Shown in pieces: positions 1 to 5,260 of a stretch of DNA of 7,221 nt. A program made the position numbers and the translations under genes. The DNA comes from Armatimonadota bacterium (GTDB lineage Bacteria > Armatimonadota > SYMT01). The notes beneath the pieces were generated by a model. The model had not been told where the DNA came from, searched no databases, and was given only the letters and a program-made list of their open reading frames with translations. The DNA is taken from NCBI GenBank assembly GCA_020696885.1, contig JAJFMS010000160.1, positions 1 to 7,221 of the forward strand, in the 5' to 3' direction. Numbering within the stretch: position 1 is the first letter of the stretch; each line of letters begins with the position of its first letter.

Positions 1-22
1 TGGCTCTGTATGCCCGGACCTG

Positions 23-28
23 AAGGAG
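23..28 (+). promoter_or_regulatory. Ribosome binding site of the first small gene
   Basis: AAGGAG lies seven bases before the ATG at 36. This strong, well-spaced Shine-Dalgarno sequence supports that start over the out-of-frame ATG at position 10. Confidence 0.7.
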
Positions 29-35
29 TCGACCG

Positions 36-506
36 ATGTCGGCAGCCGCAGCTCCGGGCCCCGAGCGGCCTGATCGTGCTCCTCATGGGCGCCAGAGCGC
101 GCCCCCGGACCGGCCGCTCAAGCCGGGACAGCGCCACCCCACCCCGGACGACGTGGAGGATGCCTACGCGGAGTGCCTCCGGCCGCGGGGCGCCGGCTTT
201 CCCAGCGCGGGTCGCTGGGAGCTGACGCCGGAGCACGCGGCGGAATGGGGCCGGCACAACTTCGCGGGTCGCCGGGGCGATACCGGGTACTTCCGCCGGC
301 TGGGCGATCTCTCCGCCGATGAGTTCGCGCTGCTGCTCTGGGACCTGGACTGCTGGCACGACCTCGTGCGCCGCGGCTGCAACCCGCCGCCCCTGGAGGC
401 GTATCTGCTGGCTGGGCGCGAGGAATGGGGCTGGCTGGGCGCGCTCATCCGGCACTGGCGCACGCTGCAGCTCCAGGACTCCGCGCAGGAGGAGGACGAT
501 GAGTAA
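36..506 (+). CDS. Hypothetical small Trp-rich protein, translationally coupled to recombinase-like gene
   Basis: I do not recognise this 156-residue protein. Residues 1 to about 36 are rich in Pro, Ala and Arg and look disordered. A compact region follows from about 37 to 145 and contains seven tryptophans (61, 71, 102, 107, 131, 133, 141). The stretch at about 93-112 (LSADEF followed by LLLWDLDCWHDLV) and the one at about 128-145 look like amphipathic helices. The tail is acidic (QEEDDE). There is no signal peptide, membrane segment or metal-binding cluster. The start is set by AAGGAG seven bases upstream. The stop codon overlaps the start of the next gene by eight bases (ATGAGTAA), so the two are almost certainly cotranslated. 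This suggests, by inference only, that it is a partner or accessory of the recombinase-like protein. It is not a core-binding (SAM-like) recombinase domain as far as I can judge. Confidence 0.75.
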   Translation: MSAAAAPGPERPDRAPHGRQSAPPDRPLKPGQRHPTPDDVEDAYAECLRPRGAGFPSAGRWELTPEHAAEWGRHNFAGRRGDTGYFRRLGDLSADEFALLLWDLDCWHDLVRRGCNPPPLEAYLLAGREEWGWLGALIRHWRTLQLQDSAQEEDDE

Positions 507-1095
507 GGCTCCGCCCAACTCTCTTCCCCGCGCCCTCTGGAGCGAGTTGCTGGAGGTGGCGGGTCTCGATCGCCGCGAGGAGACGGTGGCCACGCGGGAC
601 CGCGCCATCGTGGCCGTGTTCCTCTTTGCCGGCCTGCGGAGCGCCGAACTGGCGGGGCTGGACCTGGCAGACGTAGATTGGGACGACAGCACCCTCCGCG
701 TGCGGCAGGGGCCTGGAGGGCAGGCGCGTCGGGCAGCTCTCTCCCGCCGAGGCCGGGAGTTGCTGGAAGCCTGGACGGACGTGCGGCCGGAGTGCCGGGT
801 AGCGGAGCGAGGCGAGGTGCGGGAGCCGCTGTTCGTTTCCCGGAAGGGCGGCCGGATCTCCACCAGCGCCCTCCGGCGGCTAGTGGGGCGCGTGGAGGAG
901 GCGCTGCACGCCCGCACGGCGTCGCCGGGGGAGTGGCAGGTGCATCCCGGCGCTCTCCGGCACAGCCACCTCACGGAGGTAGCCCGTGCCACCTTCCGCA
1001 CGGGGCGGACCCTGGAAGAAGTGGCGGGTCAGGCCGGCCACCGCCGGCTGGAGACCACCCGACGCTACTTCAGGCCGGCCATCGAGCCAGGCTGA
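499..1095 (+). CDS. Tyrosine recombinase-like protein, catalytic domain only, degenerate active site
   Basis: This 198-residue protein resembles the C-terminal catalytic domain of XerC/XerD-type tyrosine recombinases, which cut and rejoin DNA through a tyrosine. Compared with XerD by eye, Arg I is present at residue 47 in GLRSAEL, Arg II at 154 in ALRHSH, His III at 181 in AGHRR, and the nucleophile Tyr at 190 in TTRRYF, nine residues after His III as usual. The beta-hairpin Lys, normally in G-K-G, appears as Pro72 (QGPGGQAR). The His of the H-x-x-R motif appears as Gly151, with a His two residues earlier (149). The N-terminal core-binding domain of about 100 residues is absent. The frame stays open upstream to an ATG at 319, but that stretch is a shadow of the neighbouring gene. 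ATG 499 is coupled to the upstream stop. It could be a regulatory or accessory DNA-binding protein, a domesticated remnant, or an active enzyme with altered residues. Confidence 0.82.
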   Translation: MSKAPPNSLPRALWSELLEVAGLDRREETVATRDRAIVAVFLFAGLRSAELAGLDLADVDWDDSTLRVRQGPGGQARRAALSRRGRELLEAWTDVRPECRVAERGEVREPLFVSRKGGRISTSALRRLVGRVEEALHARTASPGEWQVHPGALRHSHLTEVARATFRTGRTLEEVAGQAGHRRLETTRRYFRPAIEPG

Positions 1096-1107
1096 GCGAG
1101 CGCTCAG
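1092..1107. repeat. Short palindrome over the recombinase-like stop codon
   Basis: CTGAGCG and CGCTCAG form a perfect 7-bp stem with a 2-base centre, and the TGA stop lies in the left arm. No T-run follows, so it is not a standard terminator. It might be a protein-binding dyad or a simple 3'-end hairpin. Confidence 0.4.
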
Positions 1108-1170
1108 GTGGTGGGGACGCGCGGCAGCCGCCGTTCGCGGGCAGGACGGGGGATGGCCGGGCGGAAGTAG

Positions 1171-1184
1171 GGTGTTCGGTGTTC
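1171..1184. repeat. Two tandem copies of the 7-mer GGTGTTC
   Basis: GGTGTTC occurs twice head to tail. The complementary CGAACAC occurs at 1217-1223 in inverted orientation and could pair with either copy. The same 7-mer family forms the arms of the element at 2581-2839, so this is a dispersed intergenic repeat in this genome. Confidence 0.8.
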
Positions 1185-1202
1185 GATGTAGGAGGCAGGC
1201 GT

Positions 1203-1232
1203 GGCGGTTGGGAGTGCGAACACGCAACCGCC
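1203..1232. repeat. Inverted repeat, perfect 8-bp stem
   Basis: GGCGGTTG (1203-1210) and CAACCGCC (1225-1232) are perfect complements around a 14-base loop. The right arm also starts a second dyad, CAACCG-C-CGGTTG (1225-1237), so two foldings compete. The segment 1201-1218 recurs with one mismatch at 3980-3997, and 1223-1239 recurs with three central mismatches at 4192-4208. This marks a dispersed repeat family. Confidence 0.7.
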
Positions 1233-1249
1233 GGTTGTGCTATGAATCA

Positions 1250-1281
1250 GGGGGCTTGCCGGGGTAGGCCCCCAGGTTTTT
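1250..1281 (+). terminator. Likely intrinsic terminator between recombinase-like gene and DUF1015 gene
   Basis: GGGGGC (1250-1255) pairs with the C-rich arm GGCCCCC (1267-1273), and wobble pairs extend the stem inward. Three bases after the stem comes TTTTT (1277-1281). This fits a Rho-independent terminator for the upstream pair. It ends only 21 bases before the next start codon, so a transcript of the DUF1015 gene starting upstream would have to pass it, and attenuation is also possible. Confidence 0.6.
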
Positions 1282-1302
1282 GAGGGAAGGACGAACGGAG
1301 CG

Positions 1303-2559
1303 ATGGCGGAAGTACAGCCTTTTCGGGGGATTCGGTACCGGCTGGACCAGCCGGAGGATGCGGCGGTGGTGGTGGCGCCCCCGTATGACGTGATCTCGCC
1401 GGCGGACCAGCAGGCGCTGGAGGAGCGGGACGCTCGGAATGTGATCCGACTGGAGCTACCGCGCGATGAGGACGGCGACGATGCGACGCGCAACCGGTAC
1501 ACCCGGGCGGCGGAGCTGTTTCGGAGCTGGCTTGAGGAGGGGGTGCTGGTCCGCGAGGACGCGCCCGCGTTTTATGTCTATGGACAGCGGTACCGGGTAG
1601 GCGACACGGAGCAGGAGCGGCTGGGCCTGATGGCGGCGCTGAAGGTGGAGCCGTACGAAGCGGGCGTGGTGCTGCCGCACGAGCAAACGTTTCCGAAGCA
1701 TAAGGAAGACCGCTTCCGCCTGCTGAGCACGGCCAAGGCGCAGTTCAGCCCGATCTTCGGCCTCTATTCGGCGCCTGAGGCGGATGTGCGCGGCCACCTG
1801 GAGGCTGCTGCGAGCGGGGCACCCGTGGCCTCGGCGGTGGACCGCGAGGGGGTGGAGCACCGGATGTGGGCAGTGACGGACCCGACGTTCACCGTGTGGG
1901 CGGACGGCGCGTTTGCCGGGAAGCAGGTGTTCATTGCGGACGGGCATCACCGGTACGAGACGGCGATGCGGTACGCCCAGGAGCGCCGCGCGCAGGCGCC
2001 GGAAGCGCCGGCTTCGCCGTTCGACTTCGTGATGACGTTCCTGGTGGAGATGGACGACCCGGGCCTGGTGCTCCTCCCCACCCATCGCCTGGTGCCGGCG
2101 GGCCTGCCTTCCGCCGAGGAAGTGCTCACCCGGTTGGAACCGTACTTCCGGATCGAAGACACCACCCTGGAGGCGGTGGACGCGCTGGAACATCACCAGA
2201 TCGGCCTGGTGCTCTCCAACGGCCGCGCGTGGAAGCTGACGCTGACGGATACGGAAGCGGTGAACCGGCTGGACCAGGTGCACTCCGCGGCGTGGCGGGA
2301 CCTGGACGTGGTGCTGCTGCACCGGCTGGTGCTGGAGAGCGCACTGGGGCTGGATGAGCACGCGGAGATCGTGTACACCCGGGATCCGGCCGAGGCGCGG
2401 AATCGCGTGACCTCCGGTGAGTTCCAGGCCTCGTTCGTGCTCCCCTCGCCGCGGGTGGAGGAGCTGAAGGAGGTGGCCGGCGCGGGGGACAAGATGCCGC
2501 ACAAGAGCACGTACTTCTGGCCCAAGGCGATCTCCGGGCTGGTGATCTACGAGGAATAG
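1303..2559 (+). CDS. DUF1015 family protein
   Basis: This 418-residue protein has the full length usual for the DUF1015 family (conserved in many bacteria, biochemical role not established as far as I know). Family signatures visible are the N-terminal PFRGIRY (6-12) and APPYDVIS (25-32), the His-rich central motif ADGHHRYET (212-220), LLPTHRLV (257-264), and the C-terminal KMPHKSTYFWPK (397-408) before the SGLV ending. PHEQTF (125-130) is another conserved patch. There is no signal peptide or membrane segment, so it is probably cytosolic. The ATG at 1303 is preceded by a GGGAAGGA stretch (1284-1291) at a rather long spacing and by GGAG two bases away; no better in-frame start exists upstream. 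The gene stands alone, with a likely terminator before it and a repeat element after it. In other genomes the family is often near serine biosynthesis genes, which are not seen here. Confidence 0.93.
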   Translation: MAEVQPFRGIRYRLDQPEDAAVVVAPPYDVISPADQQALEERDARNVIRLELPRDEDGDDATRNRYTRAAELFRSWLEEGVLVREDAPAFYVYGQRYRVGDTEQERLGLMAALKVEPYEAGVVLPHEQTFPKHKEDRFRLLSTAKAQFSPIFGLYSAPEADVRGHLEAAASGAPVASAVDREGVEHRMWAVTDPTFTVWADGAFAGKQVFIADGHHRYETAMRYAQERRAQAPEAPASPFDFVMTFLVEMDDPGLVLLPTHRLVPAGLPSAEEVLTRLEPYFRIEDTTLEAVDALEHHQIGLVLSNGRAWKLTLTDTEAVNRLDQVHSAAWRDLDVVLLHRLVLESALGLDEHAEIVYTRDPAEARNRVTSGEFQASFVLPSPRVEELKEVAGAGDKMPHKSTYFWPKAISGLVIYEE

Positions 2560-2580
2560 CCGACGGCCCTATGGGCGGCG

Positions 2581-2611
2581 TTCAGGTGTTCGGTGTTCAG
2601 GTGTTCGGTGT
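2581..2611. repeat. Left tandem-repeat arm of intergenic element (GGTGTTC family)
   Basis: A 15-base unit, TTCAGGTGTTCGGTG, occurs twice in perfect tandem (2581-2595 and 2596-2610). Each unit contains the GGTGTTC 7-mer seen at 1171-1184. The array is in inverted orientation to the GAACACC array at 2816-2839, so the two can pair and enclose the sequence between them. Confidence 0.9.
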
Positions 2612-2815
2612 GGCGATGGAATGCCCACCGGGCGGTTGTCCAGCATTTGGCAGAGTGGATGGGCACCTGGGCAGTCGGGGAGCGCTTCGTGACGCCGTGC
2701 GAAGCGCTTCCCAAACACCAAGGACCTGGGGAGCTCATCCAAGGCGACGTCGAACTTTCCACGCGCACGAGGCGCTATGCTACGGTTCTTACATTCGTGT
2801 TGTAAGGACTGGTCC
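2612..2815 (+). ncRNA. Candidate structured RNA or hairpin element core
   Basis: This 204-base core between inverted tandem-repeat arms has strong internal complementarity. GGGGAGCGCTTCG (2677-2689) and CGAAGCGCTTCCC (2700-2712) form a 13-bp stem with one G-U pair and a 10-base loop. Outside it, CCTGG (2666-2670) can pair with CCAAGG (2718-2723) with one bulge, and GGATGGGCACC (2657-2667) can pair with GGAGCTCATCC (2730-2740) with two mismatches, giving a rod-like fold of about 84 bases. TGCCCA (2622-2627) could instead pair with TGGGCA (2660-2665). A second hairpin lies at 2785-2809. I match it to no known RNA family. No T-run terminator or clear promoter is visible, so it may be a DNA-level mobile or repeat element rather than an RNA gene. 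Orientation is unproven. Confidence 0.35.
2785..2809. repeat. 9-bp hairpin next to the right repeat arm
   Basis: GTTCTTACA (2785-2793) and TGTAAGGAC (2801-2809) pair over nine positions with one G-U, around a 7-base loop. It lies seven bases before the GAACACC array and is AT-richer than its surroundings. No T-run follows. Confidence 0.55.
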
Positions 2816-2839
2816 GAACACCGAACACCGAACACCGAA
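2816..2839. repeat. Right tandem-repeat arm of intergenic element (GAACACC x3)
   Basis: GAACACC occurs three times in perfect tandem (2816-2836) followed by a partial GAA. It is the reverse complement of the GGTGTTC arrays at 1171-1184 and 2581-2611. It ends four bases before the FmdB-like start codon. Confidence 0.9.
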
Positions 2840-2843
2840 ACAG

Positions 2844-3191
2844 ATGCCCCTATTCGAGTATCGCTGCGAAGAGTGTAAGCGCAAGTTCACCCTGCTGGTG
2901 GGGGTGGTGGCGCAGGGTCCGGCGCTGGCGTGTCCGCGGTGCGGCAGTGCTTCGATCCGGAAACTGATCTCCCGGTTCCGGGTGGCGCGGTCGGAGGATG
3001 ACATCCTGGACGGGATGGCCGATCCGTCCGCGTTGGGGGATCCGGAAGATCCGAAGGCGATGGCGGACTGGATGCGCCGGGTGAGCCGGGAGATGGGTGA
3101 GGACCTGGGGGATGACTTTGACGAGTTGGTGGAGGAGGCGGTGCGGGAAGAAGGGGCCGGGGAAGCGGGGGATGGTTTGGGAGACGAGTAA
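2844..3191 (+). CDS. FmdB-type zinc-ribbon protein
   Basis: This 115-residue protein begins MPLFEYRC, the hallmark of the FmdB/putative regulatory zinc-ribbon family. Two CxxC knuckles are present: Cys8/Cys11 (CEEC) and Cys30/Cys33 (CPRC). They should bind one zinc ion. The ribbon continues through SASIRKLISRFRV (35-47). The rest (48-115) is highly acidic, with helices such as DPKAMADWMRRVSREMGEDLGDDFDELVEEA at 69-99. The family's function is poorly defined; a nucleic-acid or protein-binding regulator is the usual suggestion. The frame is open back to 2571, but family alignment fixes the start at ATG 2844. No Shine-Dalgarno sequence precedes it, because the GAACACC array ends four bases before the ATG. 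The reductase gene starts 37 bp downstream on the same strand, so the two are probably cotranscribed. Confidence 0.9.
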   Translation: MPLFEYRCEECKRKFTLLVGVVAQGPALACPRCGSASIRKLISRFRVARSEDDILDGMADPSALGDPEDPKAMADWMRRVSREMGEDLGDDFDELVEEAVREEGAGEAGDGLGDE

Positions 3192-3217
3192 GGGTAAGAT
3201 CGTGCTTGGTTAGGGCC

Positions 3218-3223
3218 GGGAGG
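3218..3223 (+). promoter_or_regulatory. Ribosome binding site choosing the reductase start
   Basis: GGGAGG ends five bases before ATG 3229. It overlaps the alternative in-frame GTG at 3223, so ATG 3229 is the better start. Confidence 0.7.
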
Positions 3224-3228
3224 TGAAG

Positions 3229-3975
3229 ATGTTCCGGCTGGATGGGCGGGTGGCGGTGGTGACGGGGGCTTCGCGGGGGATCGGGCGGAGCATTGCGGTG
3301 GTGCTGGCGCGGGCGGGAGCGCGGGTGGCACTGGTGGCGCGGGATGAGGCGTTGCTGGCGGACGCTGCGGATATCATCCGCGACGCCGGGGGCGAGGCTC
3401 TGATCGTGCCGGCGGACGTGAAGGATGCGACGGCGTGCCGAGAGGTGGTCGAGCGCGTGCAGACGGCGTGGGGCCGGCTGGACATCCTGGTCAACAACGC
3501 CGGCATAGGCGCGTCCGGTCCAATCGACCGGGTGACCGAGGCGCAGTGGGATGAGATCCTCGATACGAATTTGAAGTCGATGTTCCTGTTGTCCCAGGCT
3601 GCGGCGCCGCTGATGCAGGAGCTCGGCTGGGGCCGGATCGTGAACATCTCGAGCATTGCGGCGCAGACCGGCGGCGTCTCCGGCGCGGTGGCGTATTCGG
3701 CGTCCAAGGGCGGGGCGCTGGCATTCACCAAGAGCCTGGCGCGGGATCTGGCGCCCGCGGGGATTACCGTGAACTCGATCACGCCGGGTCAGATCGAGAC
3801 GGACATGGGCCGCGTGTCGCCGGAGCGGCTGCCACAGATCCTGAGCCTGATCCCGCTAGGGAGGCTGGGGGTGCCCGAGGACATCGCGTATGCCACGCTG
3901 TTCCTCTGCAGCGAGGAGGCGGGCTACATCACCGGGGCGACGCTGGACGTGAACGGCGGGATTCTGAAGCGGTGA
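3229..3975 (+). CDS. Short-chain dehydrogenase/reductase, FabG-like 3-oxoacyl-ACP reductase
   Basis: This 248-residue protein is a classical SDR of typical length (numbered from ATG 3229). The Rossmann cofactor loop TGASRGIG is at 12-19. Arg16 in that loop and Arg38 after the second strand, with no Asp at that strand's end, favour NADP(H). The structural motif NNAG is at 89-92. The catalytic tetrad is complete: Asn114, Ser142 (NISS), Tyr156 and Lys160 (YSASK). The PGQIETDM segment (186-193) and the C-terminal DVNGG ending match FabG-type enzymes, which reduce 3-oxoacyl-ACP to 3-hydroxyacyl-ACP in fatty-acid synthesis in the cytosol. SDR substrates cannot be assigned confidently from sequence, and no other fatty-acid genes are in the window, so another carbonyl or alcohol substrate is possible. 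The start follows GGGAGG; a GTG two codons earlier is less likely. Confidence 0.93.
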   Translation: MFRLDGRVAVVTGASRGIGRSIAVVLARAGARVALVARDEALLADAADIIRDAGGEALIVPADVKDATACREVVERVQTAWGRLDILVNNAGIGASGPIDRVTEAQWDEILDTNLKSMFLLSQAAAPLMQELGWGRIVNISSIAAQTGGVSGAVAYSASKGGALAFTKSLARDLAPAGITVNSITPGQIETDMGRVSPERLPQILSLIPLGRLGVPEDIAYATLFLCSEEAGYITGATLDVNGGILKR

Positions 3976-3979
3976 TGAG

Positions 3980-3997
3980 GTGGCGTTTGGGAGTGCG
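3980..3997. repeat. Dispersed repeat copy, 17 of 18 bases match 1201-1218
   Basis: GTGGCGTTTGGGAGTGCG here matches GTGGCGGTTGGGAGTGCG at 1201-1218 with a single mismatch. Both copies lie just downstream of a gene on the same strand (this one five bases after the reductase stop, the other about 105 bases after the recombinase-like stop). It is probably a genome-wide intergenic repeat. Confidence 0.65.
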
Positions 3998-4191
3998 GGC
4001 GTGGGTCTCCTCTCAAATACGGCTACCACGACTGAGCCGCCCTGACAGCGCCCACCCTCCGCGAAAAGGGCCACCAGGTACTGCCGCCTCCAGCAGCCGC
4101 TCATACGAGGTGACGGCCGGACTCGGAATGACGGCGGCCGGTGAAGCGCCCGCCGCCCCGGCTGACACGTGGCGTTCGAAGGGAGACCGTG
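3998..4191. other. GC-rich gap without a convincing gene
   Basis: This is the first part of the 433-bp gap between the reductase gene and folD. Open frames here lack family resemblance and plausible starts. A GGCGGC ... GCCGCC inverted pair lies at about 4133-4160, and TGACGGC followed by CGG occurs twice within about 35 bases. I see no terminator with a T-run and no clear promoter. Confidence 0.5.
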
Positions 4192-4324
4192 CGCAACCAT
4201 TGGTTGTGAAAACAACCAGCCGTGCGATTACTCGTAAGGGGCATCCACCGTGGTTGCCCTCCCCAGGAACGCCTCCTGGCGCTGGCAAAGCCGTACCCCC
4301 TGGGTTGGCCTACCCTTCACAACC
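4192..4324. repeat. Cluster of hairpins bracketed by a 9-bp inverted repeat, upstream of folD
   Basis: GGTTGTGAA (4202-4210) and TTCACAACC (4316-4324) are a perfect inverted pair enclosing four smaller structures. CAACCA (4194-4199), TGGTTG (4201-4206) and CAACCA (4213-4218) give two mutually exclusive stems. GGGGCA-t-CCAC (4238-4248) is nearly palindromic with GTGG-t-TGCCCT (4250-4260). CCAGGA (4263-4268) pairs with TCCTGG (4274-4279). GGGT (4302-4305) pairs with ACCC (4312-4315). The segment 4192-4208 resembles 1223-1239 in 14 of 17 bases. The complement of about 4299-4315 (GGGTAGGCCAACCCAGG) resembles 1262-1276. This may be a repeat element or a folD leader; no known riboswitch is recognised. 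Confidence 0.5.
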
Positions 4325-4408
4325 ACCCACGTTCCCGCCACTCCACCACTCCGGCACTTCACCGCTCCATAATTCCCCGGCAGCCCGGGCGGGCGGAAAG
4401 GTGGAAAG

Positions 4409-5257
4409 ATGAGCGCGGTGATCATCGACGGGAAGGCAGTAGCAGCGGAGATCCAGCAGGAAGTGGCGGCGGAAGCAGCAACGCTCCGGGCGAAAGGGGT
4501 AATCCCCTGTATCGCGGTAGCGCTGGTGGGGGACGATCCGGCCTCGCACACCTACGTCCGGAACAAGGTGCGCACCGCGGAGCAGTTGGGTCTCCGGTCG
4601 GTGCACCGGATCTTCCCGGCCGACACCTCGCAGGCAGAGCTCCTCGACCTCGTGCGTGAGTGGAACGAAGACCCGTCGGTCAGCGGCATCCTCGTGCAGC
4701 TCCCGCTCCCGCCCCAGATCGAGTCCCGCGCCGTGCTCGAGGCGATCGACCCGCGGAAAGACGTAGACGGGTTCCACCCGTTCAACGTAGGCACCCTGGT
4801 GACCGGCGGCGTTTCGCTCCCGCCCTGCACCCCCGCGGGAATCCTGGAGCTCATCCGCCGCGCCGGCGTGAGCCTCGCGGGTAAAGAGGCGGTGGTGGTC
4901 GGCCGCAGCAACATCGTGGGCAAGCCGGTGGCCATGATGCTCCTGGCCGAGCACGCCACCGTGACGATCTGTCACAGCCGCACTCAGGACCTCGCCTCCG
5001 TCTGCCGGCGCGGCGACGTGCTGGTGGCCGCAGTGGGCCGCGCCCGCCTCATTACGGCAGACCACGTCAAAGAAGGCGCGGTAGTCATCGATGTAGGCAC
5101 CAACCGCGTAGACGGCAAGCTGGTCGGCGACGTGGACTTCGCCTCCGTCTCCCAGAAGGCCGCCGCCCTCACCCCGGTCCCCGGCGGCGTCGGCCCGATG
5201 ACCATCGCGATGCTCCTGAAAAACACCGTCACCGCGGCGCGCCTGCAGGCTTCCTGA
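4409..5257 (+). CDS. folD: Bifunctional methylenetetrahydrofolate dehydrogenase / methenyltetrahydrofolate cyclohydrolase
   Basis: This 282-residue protein is a complete FolD of normal length. It converts 5,10-methylene-THF to 5,10-methenyl-THF with NAD(P)+ and then hydrolyses it to 10-formyl-THF, supplying one-carbon units for purine and formyl-methionine synthesis in the cytosol. The N-terminal catalytic domain shows [14 protein letters not shown] (40-53) with Tyr49 and catalytic Lys53, Gln97 in VQLPLP, and Asp120 in [12 protein letters not shown] (117-128). The Rossmann domain has [12 protein letters not shown] (162-173). The C-terminal signature PGGVGPMT is at 258-265. All key residues are present, so both activities are expected. 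The ATG at 4409 follows AAGGTGG (4398-4404) by four bases. A 433-bp gap separates it from the upstream reductase gene, so it may have its own promoter. It converges with the PH-domain gene across a large palindrome. Confidence 0.97.
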   Translation: MSAVIIDGKAVAAEIQQEVAAEAATLRAKGVIPCIAVALVGDDPASHTYVRNKVRTAEQLGLRSVHRIFPADTSQAELLDLVREWNEDPSVSGILVQLPLPPQIESRAVLEAIDPRKDVDGFHPFNVGTLVTGGVSLPPCTPAGILELIRRAGVSLAGKEAVVVGRSNIVGKPVAMMLLAEHATVTICHSRTQDLASVCRRGDVLVAAVGRARLITADHVKEGAVVIDVGTNRVDGKLVGDVDFASVSQKAAALTPVPGGVGPMTIAMLLKNTVTAARLQAS

Positions 5258-5260
5258 TTC

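Noticed and set aside
3..23. Possible last codons of an upstream gene (ALYART then TGA at 21-23)
   Set aside because: The position just before the ribosome site at 23-28 is plausible, but six codons are too few to support a gene.
319..498. Longer start for the recombinase-like gene at ATG 319
   Set aside because: The segment is a shadow of the first gene and is rich in Arg, Cys and Trp. It has no resemblance to a core-binding domain, and ATG 499 is well placed for coupling.
1456..2502. Long minus-strand open frame opposite the DUF1015 gene
   Set aside because: It is the typical antisense shadow of a GC-rich gene. Its product is full of His and Arg with no recognisable domain, while the plus strand has a clear family match.
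2771..2840. tRNA-like or promoter-like signals (TATGCT at 2776-2781, hairpin at 2785-2809)
   Set aside because: There is no cloverleaf, no T-loop GTTCRA motif and no acceptor stem. TATGCT lacks a matching -35 at normal spacing.
2571..2843. In-frame upstream extension of the FmdB-like gene to ATG 2571
   Set aside because: The family invariably begins near MPLFEY. The extension translates the tandem repeats and hairpins and shows no protein-like composition.
4192..4408. Known tetrahydrofolate riboswitch upstream of folD
   Set aside because: I cannot match the conserved core of that class. The hairpins share pieces with an unrelated gap, pointing to repeats.
3972..4412. Open frames of 119-146 codons in the gap before folD
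   Set aside because: They are Pro- and Arg-rich, run through repeats and hairpins, have no good ribosome site, and one overlaps the folD start.
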